From Prevotella sp. (lineage in GTDB: Bacteria; Bacteroidota; Bacteroidia; Bacteroidales; Bacteroidaceae), in contig JAFTFO010000018.1 of assembly GCA_017449495.1 (NCBI GenBank), forward strand, positions 1-64,000: a stretch of DNA of 64,000 nt, in the 5' to 3' direction. This document shows, in pieces, positions 57,774 through 64,000 of this stretch. Both the position numbers and the translations under genes were made by a program. Within the stretch, counting starts at the first letter, position 1, and each line of letters opens with the position of its first letter. Below the pieces are notes generated by a model. The model saw only the letters and a program-made list of their open reading frames with translations, did not search any database and was not told the DNA's origin.

Positions 57774-58979
57774 ATGGGACAATATCAAGTAGACAAAAAC
57801 GGTTTCTATGGGGAGTTCGGCGGGGCATACGTACCGGAGATTCTCTTCAAGTGCGTGCATGATCTGCAGGAGGCCTATCTGCCCATCATCGAGTCGCAGT
57901 CGTTCAAGGATGCGTATCACGCGCTGTTGAAGGACTATGTGGGCAGGCCGTCACCTCTCTATGAGGCAAAGCGGATGAGTGAGAAGTATGGCTGCCGGCT
58001 GTTTCTGAAGCGTGAGGATCTGAACCATACGGGTGCTCACAAGATCAACAACACCATCGGCCAGATCTTATTGGCGAAGCAGATGGGCAAGACGCGCATC
58101 ATCGCTGAGACGGGAGCTGGTCAGCACGGCGTGGCGACGGCGACGGTTTGTGCGCTGATGAACATGAAGTGCGAGGTGTTTATGGGAGCAACCGACGTGG
58201 AGCGTCAGCACACGAACGTGGAGCGGATGAAGATGCTGGGTGCGGAGGTGCACCCCGTGAGGACGGGCAACATGACGCTGAGCGACGCCTGTAGCGAGGC
58301 TATCCGTGACTGGTGCTGTCATCCTGCCGACACGTTCTATATCGTGGGCTCGACGATGGGACCGCATCCGTATCCCGACCTCGTGGCTCGTATGCAGAGC
58401 GTCATCTCGGAAGAAATCAAATGGCAACTTGAGGAAAAGATCGGGCGCGACTATCCCGACTATCTCATTGCCTGTATCGGAGGTGGGTCGAATGCTGCAG
58501 GCACTATCTACCACTATATGGATGATGAGCGGGTGAAGATCGTGCTGGCAGAGGCGGGTGGTCACGGCTGGGAGACGGACTATACGGCTGCCACCATCCA
58601 CAAAGGGAGGACAGGCATCCTGCACGGGGCGAAGATGCTCGTGATGCAGAATGACGACGGACAGATTGAGGAGGCCTTCACCATCTCGGCAGGTCTCGAC
58701 TACCCCGGTGTGGGACCGATGCACTGTAACATGGCCCAGCAGGGGCGTACCGAGGTGTTGAGCATCAACGACGATGAGGCCATCTATGGTGGTTATGAGT
58801 TGACACGGATGGAGGGTATCATCCCGGCCATCGAGAGTGCCCACGCCATAGCAGCGCTCTCCAAGTTAACGTTCAAGCCAGAGGACGTGGTGGTGCTCAC
58901 CGTCAGCGGTCGTGGCGACAAGGATGTGGAGACGTACCTCAAGAACAAGCAGATGGCAAAGGAATACGGCAATTTCTAA
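57774..58979 (+). CDS. trpB: Tryptophan synthase beta chain
   Basis: 401 residues, normal for TrpB1. It joins indole and serine to form tryptophan with pyridoxal phosphate. NGFYGEFGGAYVPEIL at the N-terminus, the PLP lysine in HTGAHKINN (about residue 90), ETGAGQHGVATAT, and the phosphate-binding ACIGGGSNAAGT. It is the first structural gene of the operon, apart from the leader peptide, and trpA is the last, an order (B-E-G-D-C-F-A) typical of Bacteroidetes. Confidence 0.97.
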   Translation: MGQYQVDKNGFYGEFGGAYVPEILFKCVHDLQEAYLPIIESQSFKDAYHALLKDYVGRPSPLYEAKRMSEKYGCRLFLKREDLNHTGAHKINNTIGQILLAKQMGKTRIIAETGAGQHGVATATVCALMNMKCEVFMGATDVERQHTNVERMKMLGAEVHPVRTGNMTLSDACSEAIRDWCCHPADTFYIVGSTMGPHPYPDLVARMQSVISEEIKWQLEEKIGRDYPDYLIACIGGGSNAAGTIYHYMDDERVKIVLAEAGGHGWETDYTAATIHKGRTGILHGAKMLVMQNDDGQIEEAFTISAGLDYPGVGPMHCNMAQQGRTEVLSINDDEAIYGGYELTRMEGIIPAIESAHAIAALSKLTFKPEDVVVLTVSGRGDKDVETYLKNKQMAKEYGNF

Positions 58980-59009
58980 TGGAGAATTGAAAATTGAGGA
59001 TTGAGAATT
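58980..59009 (+). repeat. AGAATTGAAAATTGAGGATTGAG array between trpB and trpE
   Basis: Three to four units of the GAATTGA-AAATTGA type fill the gap between trpB stop and trpE start. Same family as 60988-61020. Confidence 0.6.
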
Positions 59010-60401
59010 ATGATTACCTATAAATATACAACAAACAGCAAGACGATTCTGGCGGATCTGTATACGCCAGTGGGAGTCTACATGCGACTGAGAGACCTCT
59101 ATCCGCAGAGTGCGCTGATGGAGAGTTCGGACTATCACGACGCAAACAACTCGCGCTCGTTTATCGGCATCAACCCCATTGCCAGCGTGGCTATCGGGCA
59201 TGGTATCGCCACCGTCAGCTACCCCGACGGCAGTACGATGCAGCATGAGGTGAACAGGGAATATCGCTCGGATAAGGCCATCCATGCGCTCATTGACCGC
59301 ATCGAGGTGGAAGGCGAGGATGCCGACGTGTGCGGACTCTTCGGCTATACATCGTTCAACGCCGTGCGCTATTTCGAGGATATCCCCGTGAAAGACGAGA
59401 CTCAGGCGAAGAACGACGCCCCCGACCTGCTATATATATTATATAAGGTGGTGATCGTGTTCGACCATCATAACAACATGTTGAAGGTGGTGACGCTCGG
59501 CGATGCTTCTGATATCGACAGCGTCCTCAAGGCGATGAACAAGTCGAACGTACAGGCATACGACTTCCACCCCGTGGGTGATGTCAGGAGCACACTGACG
59601 GACGATGAGCACAGGGCTAACATCCGTCGGGGCATCCAGCACTGTCTGCGCGGCGACGTGTTCCAGATCGTGCTTAGTCGCAGGTTCATCCAGCAATACG
59701 AGGGTGATGACTTTAAACTCTACCGTGCCCTGCGCAGCATCAACCCCTCGCCCTATCTCTTCTACTTCGACTTTGGCGGCTTCCGCATCTTCGGCTCTTC
59801 ACCAGAGACGCACTGTCGCATAGAGGGAAGGCGTGCCTATATCGATCCGATAGCAGGAACGACCAGACGTACAGGTGACGAGGAGGCTGACCGAAGGGGA
59901 GCAGAGTATCTGCGCAACGATCCGAAGGAGAATGCCGAGCACGTGATGCTGGTAGACCTCGCCCGAAACGACCTGAGCAGAAACTGTCACGGGGTGAAGG
60001 TGGACTTCTACAAGGACCTGCAGTATTACTCTCATGTGATCCATCTGGTCAGCCGTGTCAGCGGTGAACTTGATGAGGGTGCTGATCCTATCAAAGCGTT
60101 TATCGACACGTTCCCTGCCGGTACGCTGAGTGGTGCGCCTAAGGTGCGGGCCATGCAACTGATCTCTGAATACGAACCGCATAACCGTGGTGCCTATGGT
60201 GGTTGCATCGGCATCATCGGCCTCGACGGCTCGCTGAATCAGGCCATTACCATTCGTACGTTCGTCTCACGTAATGGTGAGCTTTGGTTCCAGGCTGGCG
60301 GTGGTATCGTGGCCAAGAGTGATGTGGAATATGAATTACAGGAAGTGAGCAATAAACTCGGTGCTCTTCGGAAGGCCATCGAGAAAGCAGAAAACTTGTA
60401 A
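59010..60401 (+). CDS. trpE: Anthranilate synthase component I
   Basis: 463 residues. It converts chorismate to anthranilate with ammonia supplied by TrpG. The C-terminal chorismate-binding domain shows FQIVLSRRF, IFGSSPETHCRI, DPIAGTTRRTG, HVMLVDLARNDLSR and FPAGTLSGAPKVRAM. The N-terminal part should carry the Trp feedback site; the usual L-L-E-S motif corresponds to ALMESSD here. The ATG at 59010 is chosen over an in-frame TTG at 59001. Close to trpG downstream (25 bp). Confidence 0.96.
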   Translation: MITYKYTTNSKTILADLYTPVGVYMRLRDLYPQSALMESSDYHDANNSRSFIGINPIASVAIGHGIATVSYPDGSTMQHEVNREYRSDKAIHALIDRIEVEGEDADVCGLFGYTSFNAVRYFEDIPVKDETQAKNDAPDLLYILYKVVIVFDHHNNMLKVVTLGDASDIDSVLKAMNKSNVQAYDFHPVGDVRSTLTDDEHRANIRRGIQHCLRGDVFQIVLSRRFIQQYEGDDFKLYRALRSINPSPYLFYFDFGGFRIFGSSPETHCRIEGRRAYIDPIAGTTRRTGDEEADRRGAEYLRNDPKENAEHVMLVDLARNDLSRNCHGVKVDFYKDLQYYSHVIHLVSRVSGELDEGADPIKAFIDTFPAGTLSGAPKVRAMQLISEYEPHNRGAYGGCIGIIGLDGSLNQAITIRTFVSRNGELWFQAGGGIVAKSDVEYELQEVSNKLGALRKAIEKAENL

Positions 60402-60404
60402 TAA

Positions 60405-60426
60405 ACAACTACGAATTTCACGAATT
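60405..60426 (+). repeat. ACTACGAATTTCACGAATT array between trpE and trpG
   Basis: Two 9-bp CGAATTTCA/CGAATTA units immediately before the trpG start. The same type (ACGAATTACACGAATTA) precedes trpC at 62038-62057. Confidence 0.5.
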
Positions 60427-60990
60427 ATGAAGATAGTTATTATAGATAATTACGACTCGTTTACGTATAACCTGAGTCATTTAGTGAAGGAGTTGGGGGC
60501 AGAGGTCACCGTCGTGCGTAACGACCAGTTTGAGTTGGCAGACTTAGAGCCCTATAGCAAGATTATCCTCTCGCCCGGTCCCGGCATTCCTTCTGAAGCA
60601 GGACTGTTGCTCGACGTCATCCGTACCTATGCAGGTAAGAAACCCATCTTAGGTGTCTGTCTGGGACATCAGGCCATCGGCGAGGTGTTCGGCGGTAAGT
60701 TGGAGAATCTCTCTGATGTGTTCCACGGTGTAGCCACCCCCTGTCATATTACGGCTGACGATCCCATCTTTAGTGGCATTGAGCGCAACATCACCATCGG
60801 GCGCTACCACTCTTGGGTGGTCTCGAAAGAGAATTTTCCCGACTGTCTGGAGATTACTGCTGAGAGCGACGAAGGACAGGTCATGGCATTGCGCCATAAG
60901 ACGATGAATGTCCGTGGTATCCAGTTCCATCCCGAGAGTGTGCTCACTCCCGATGGCAAGAAGATGATTCAGAACTGGATGTATTTATAA
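60427..60990 (+). CDS. trpG: Anthranilate synthase component II (glutaminase)
   Basis: 187 residues, class I glutamine amidotransferase that supplies ammonia to TrpE. IIDNYDSFTYNLSH at the N-terminus, LSPGPGIPSEAG, the nucleophile Cys in GVCLGHQAIGE and His-Glu in IQFHPESVLT. The start at 60427 (MKIVIIDNY) gives the standard N-terminus; the longer frame from 60361 lies within trpE. It may also serve aminodeoxychorismate synthase, as in other bacteria with one TrpG/PabA. Confidence 0.95.
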   Translation: MKIVIIDNYDSFTYNLSHLVKELGAEVTVVRNDQFELADLEPYSKIILSPGPGIPSEAGLLLDVIRTYAGKKPILGVCLGHQAIGEVFGGKLENLSDVFHGVATPCHITADDPIFSGIERNITIGRYHSWVVSKENFPDCLEITAESDEGQVMALRHKTMNVRGIQFHPESVLTPDGKKMIQNWMYL

Positions 60991-61020
60991 TTGAGAATTG
61001 ATAAATGAAAATTGATAATT
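60988..61020 (+). repeat. AATTGAGAATTGATAAATGAAAATTGATAATT array between trpG and trpD
   Basis: Three to four units of the AATTGA-type overlap the trpG stop and end at the trpD ATG. Confidence 0.6.
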
Positions 61021-62031
61021 ATGGCACAGACAATGAAAGACATCCTGAACAGGATGCTGAACCACGAGGAACTGTCTCGTGAAGAAATGAAGAATATTCT
61101 GATTGGTATTACTCAGAGTGAGTATCCTACGGAGCAGATTACGGCCCTGCTGACGGCCCTGCAGATGCGCGGCGTCACCGTCGACGAACTATTGGGTTTC
61201 CGCGATGGTATCTTGGAAACAGGTGTGCCTGCCATCCTGAATGCTGACCGCTACATCGACGTGGTAGGCACAGGCGGTGACAGGAAGAACACTTTTAACA
61301 TCTCTACCACCAGTTGTTTCGTGATTGCTGGTGCTGGCTATAAAGTAGCCAAGCATGGTAACTATGCCGCTACCTCTGTATCGGGTGCCTCGAATGTGAT
61401 TGCCCATCATGGTATTAAGTTCACGGATGATATTGACAAGTTGAACCGTTCACTCAATGAGGCAGGTATTGTGTATCTGCATGCTCAGTTGTTTGCCAAG
61501 GCCATGAAGTTCGTGGGACCCATCAGAAAGGCATTGCAGTTCCCCACCATCTTCAACCTCTTGGGTCCATTGGTGAATCCCTCACAGCCTCAGTGTCAAT
61601 TGCTCGGCGTTGCCAACCTCGACCAGATGCGCCTCTACAACCAGGTATATCAGAAGATTGGTATCGACTACGGCATCGTGAACTCTATCGATGGCTACGA
61701 CGAGATCTCCCTGACAGGCGACTTTAAGGTGACCACCAACAGTTACGAACGTATCTACAAGCCCAGCGACCTTGGCTTCGAGATTGCCAAGCCTGAGGAA
61801 CTTGTGGGTGGTGCTACTGAGGAAGAGGCTGCTGCCATCTTCGACTCTGTGCTCGAGAACCGAGCCCTGCCTGCCCAGAAGAATATCGTGCTGGCCAATG
61901 CCGGCTTCGGTATTCAGGTGTTGGAGAAGGGACAGAAGAGTATCGAGGAGTGTATCGAGATAGCCCGTGAGAGCATCGACAGCGGTGCAGCCCTCAGGAT
62001 CTTCAAGAAGTTCGTGGAACTGAACAGCTAA
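61021..62031 (+). CDS. trpD: Anthranilate phosphoribosyltransferase
   Basis: 336 residues. It transfers phosphoribose from PRPP to anthranilate. DVVGTGGDRKNTFNIST is the PRPP loop; KHGNYAATSVSGASNVI is the Bacteroidetes version of the usual KHGNRAVSSKSGSADVL (in pieces: KHGNR, SGSADVL); GPLVNPSQPQCQLLGV follows. The ATG at 61021 gives the normal N-terminus (MAQTMKDILNRML). Confidence 0.95.
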   Translation: MAQTMKDILNRMLNHEELSREEMKNILIGITQSEYPTEQITALLTALQMRGVTVDELLGFRDGILETGVPAILNADRYIDVVGTGGDRKNTFNISTTSCFVIAGAGYKVAKHGNYAATSVSGASNVIAHHGIKFTDDIDKLNRSLNEAGIVYLHAQLFAKAMKFVGPIRKALQFPTIFNLLGPLVNPSQPQCQLLGVANLDQMRLYNQVYQKIGIDYGIVNSIDGYDEISLTGDFKVTTNSYERIYKPSDLGFEIAKPEELVGGATEEEAAAIFDSVLENRALPAQKNIVLANAGFGIQVLEKGQKSIEECIEIARESIDSGAALRIFKKFVELNS

Positions 62032-62037
62032 TTATAC

Positions 62038-62057
62038 GACAACGAATTACACGAATT
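62038..62057 (+). repeat. ACGAATTACACGAATTA array before trpC
   Basis: Two 9-bp units CGAATTACA/CGAATTATT just upstream of the trpC start; related to 60405-60426. Confidence 0.45.
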
Positions 62058-62064
62058 ATTTAAT

Positions 62065-62868
62065 ATGGCAGACATTTTAGAAGAGATCGTTGCCCACAAA
62101 CGACTGGAGGTGGAGCGCTTCAAGGAGCAGATGAGCGAACAGGAGATTCACCGTCAGGTGGAGCCGTTGCTCGACTTCTCTGTGGCGTCAATGTCACAGG
62201 CGCTGACAACTTCCGACAGTGGCATCATCGCCGAGTTCAAGAGGAAGTCGCCGTCGAAGGGCTGGATCAAGGAAGAGGGGAAGGCTGATGTCATCCCTCT
62301 CTCCTACCAGCAGCATGGTGCTGCTGCCCTCAGCATCCTCACCGATGAGAAGTACTTCGGTGGCTGCGACGAGTTTATCAAGACGGCCCGCCATTCTGGT
62401 GTCAAGATACCGGTGCTCTACAAGAACTTCGTCATCGACGAATACCAGTTGTTCCAGGCCCGTCTCTGTGGTGCCTCTGCCGTACTGCTCATTGCCGCAG
62501 ACCTGAAGAAGGCAGAGTGCAAGATGCTTCTGAATACGACCCATGAACTGGGACTGGAGGTGCTGTTGGAGATACATTCGGAGTCCGAACTGGAATACGC
62601 CGAACTGGAGCCTGACATGTGTGGTATCAACAACCGTAACCTCGGCTCGTTCGTCACCGATGTCCAGAACTCCTTCCGTCTGGCAGAACTGCTGCCAAAG
62701 GAGGCGGTGAAGGTGAGCGAGAGCGGCATCTCGAACCCGGATACCGTCAGGGCTCTGCGCCTTGCCGGCTTCCAAGGCTTCCTCATCGGCGAGAACTTCA
62801 TGAAGACCGCCGACCCAGGACAAGCACTCAGCGATTTCATTGCGAAATTGACAACAGGTAATGGATAA
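62065..62868 (+). CDS. trpC: Indole-3-glycerol phosphate synthase
   Basis: 267 residues, TIM barrel that decarboxylates and closes the ring of CdRP to indole-3-glycerol phosphate. N-terminal ILEEIVAHKRLEVE, then GIIAEFKRKSPSKGWI with the catalytic Lys, SILTDEKYFGG, VLYKNFVID, GINNRNL and VSESGI. Unfused to TrpF, unlike in E. coli. Confidence 0.96.
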   Translation: MADILEEIVAHKRLEVERFKEQMSEQEIHRQVEPLLDFSVASMSQALTTSDSGIIAEFKRKSPSKGWIKEEGKADVIPLSYQQHGAAALSILTDEKYFGGCDEFIKTARHSGVKIPVLYKNFVIDEYQLFQARLCGASAVLLIAADLKKAECKMLLNTTHELGLEVLLEIHSESELEYAELEPDMCGINNRNLGSFVTDVQNSFRLAELLPKEAVKVSESGISNPDTVRALRLAGFQGFLIGENFMKTADPGQALSDFIAKLTTGNG

Positions 62869-62874
62869 TTGTTC

Positions 62875-63504
62875 ATGATGAGTGATTTATTGGTCAAGGT
62901 TTGTGGGATGCGCGATGCGGAGAACATCCGTGAGGTCGAGGCGCTGGGGATAGACCTGATGGGCTTTATCTTCTGGCCGAAATCGAGCCGTTATGTCAGT
63001 GAGCGTCCTGCTTATCTGCCACGGCAGGCAAAACGGGTGGGCGTGTTTGTGGATGCTGACATCGACGACATCAGGCAAAGGGTGCAGGACTATCGGCTCG
63101 ACTTCATCCAACTACACGGCCATGAGTCGCCAGATTTCGTCCGGCAACTCCGTTCTGTTTGTGGTGATACTGCCATTATCAAAGCCTTCAACATCGCAAC
63201 GACGGAAGACCTCTTTCAGACAGAGTCCTATGAAGGCTTGGTGGACTACTTCCTTTTCGATACTAAGGGGAAGTCGGTAGGCGGTAATGGGGAGAAGTTC
63301 GATTGGAGCGTTCTCGATGCCTATCACGGTCACACCCCTTTCCTGCTCAGTGGCGGCATCGGTCCTGACGATGCGGAGCGAGTGACGACCTTTCTCACCT
63401 CTCATAAATGTGCCGGCATCGACCTCAACTCCCGCTTCGAACTTGCCCTAGGCCTTAAAGATATCCATCAACTCAAAGAATTTATTAAAAAGATACGAAT
63501 ATGA
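62875..63504 (+). CDS. trpF: Phosphoribosylanthranilate isomerase
   Basis: 209 residues. It isomerises PRA to CdRP. VKVCGMRDAENI holds the catalytic Cys, FIFWPKSSRYV follows, and LLSGGIGPDDAE and GIDLNSRFE are near the C-terminus, the last with the catalytic Asp. Starts at 62875 or 62878 (ATGATG). The stop overlaps the trpA start by four bases (ATGA), so translation is coupled. Confidence 0.95.
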   Translation: MMSDLLVKVCGMRDAENIREVEALGIDLMGFIFWPKSSRYVSERPAYLPRQAKRVGVFVDADIDDIRQRVQDYRLDFIQLHGHESPDFVRQLRSVCGDTAIIKAFNIATTEDLFQTESYEGLVDYFLFDTKGKSVGGNGEKFDWSVLDAYHGHTPFLLSGGIGPDDAERVTTFLTSHKCAGIDLNSRFELALGLKDIHQLKEFIKKIRI

Positions 63505-64000
63505 ATAAGATTAATAAACTGTTCGCCGAACGTGGTGACAAGAAACTCCTTTCGCTCTATTTCTGTGCTGGCTGTCCGACTCTTGAGGGTACCGCCGATG
63601 TGATCCTTACACTACAGCGACGTGGTATCGCCATGATCGAGGTGGGCATTCCCTTTAGCGATCCCTTGGCCGACGGCCCCGTCATACAGAGTGCTGCCAC
63701 ACAAGCCCTGAAGAACGGCATGAGCCTCAAGAAACTCTTTTCCCAGTTGCAGACCATCAAGGATCAGGTGGAGATACCTCTTGTGCTGATGGGCTATCTG
63801 AATCCCATCCTCCATTATGGCATCGAGGCGTTTTGTCAGTCGTGTGTCGAGGCGGGTGTCAGCGGGGCTATCATTCCTGACCTGCCTTTCGATGACTATC
63901 TGAACATTGTCAAACCCGTGGCCGACAGATACGACCTGCGCATCATCATGCTTATCACCCCAGAGACCTCAGAGGAACGTATCCGCTTCATCGATGACCA
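63501..64000 (+). CDS. trpA: Tryptophan synthase alpha chain (partial, runs off the window)
   Basis: The first 166 codons of TrpA, which cleaves indole-3-glycerol phosphate to indole. MNKINKLFAER opens the protein, with the catalytic Glu in MIEVGIPFSDPLADGPVIQ (about residue 46-64, written here as EVGIPFSDPLADGP) and the second acid in IIPDLPFDDY. About 90 C-terminal residues lie beyond the window. It is the last expected gene of the trp operon and overlaps trpF by 4 bp. Confidence 0.95.
   Translation, partial: MNKINKLFAERGDKKLLSLYFCAGCPTLEGTADVILTLQRRGIAMIEVGIPFSDPLADGPVIQSAATQALKNGMSLKKLFSQLQTIKDQVEIPLVLMGYLNPILHYGIEAFCQSCVEAGVSGAIIPDLPFDDYLNIVKPVADRYDLRIIMLITPETSEERIRFIDD

Overview
The window looks like chromosome from a member of the Bacteroidales, most likely Prevotellaceae (Prevotella, Segatella or Xylanibacter group). 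The reasons are two SusC/SusD polysaccharide utilisation loci, PorU/PorV of the type IX secretion system (T9SS), Prevotella-style C-terminal tails (a Y-x-LQG-x-R motif followed by G-[IV]-Y-[IV]), a DUF4248 gene, and many Bacteroidetes promoters (TAnnTTTG, often with TTTG about 20 bp upstream). Recognisable Shine-Dalgarno sites are rare. No rRNA, tRNA, IS element or CRISPR array was seen.

Layout. (1) 1-900: a DUF4248 gene with its own promoter and terminator. (2) 937-8966: a glutamine-amidotransferase cluster, pyrG, a purF-type gene, carA, a carB that stops at the domain midpoint, and asnB. (3) 9038-14385: porU, porV, ispF. (4) 14363-19171: a TonB-receptor-like protein, a possible small RNA, a DUF4359-like protein and two glycosyltransferases. 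(5) 19271-22099: lipoprotein, then an ECF sigma factor fused through a membrane helix to an outer-membrane beta-barrel, then a second lipoprotein. (6) 22025-24441: a Cthe_2159-type beta-helix protein and a small tailed protein. (7) 24684-38114: a starch locus (two GH13 amylases, SusF/E/D/C-like proteins on the minus strand; LacI regulator and MFS sugar transporter divergent), with a perfect 16-bp operator palindrome in the divergent region. (8) 38254-54080: a periplasmic-propeller/AraC regulator without kinase, then an arabinan-type locus (SusC, SusD, surface glycan-binding protein, three GH43 enzymes). (9) 54019-57437: a C10 cysteine peptidase and an ORF6N-domain protein. (10) 57543-64000: trp operon trpL-B-E-G-D-C-F-A with a Trp-Trp-Trp leader peptide and an attenuator; trpA runs off the end.

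How it fits together. SusCD-type importers bring in starch and arabinan oligosaccharides cut by surface or secreted GH13 and GH43 enzymes. Several of these enzymes and the C10 peptidase carry tails that resemble T9SS sorting signals, and porU/porV lie in the same window.

Main points for a second look: the one-polypeptide trans-envelope sigma factor; the half-length CarB; arrays of 7-10 bp units that sit at gene junctions and also occur in frame inside signal peptides and interdomain linkers, in several places as inverted pairs; a hairpin repeated in two different reading frames inside the ORF6N gene; and the trp attenuator.
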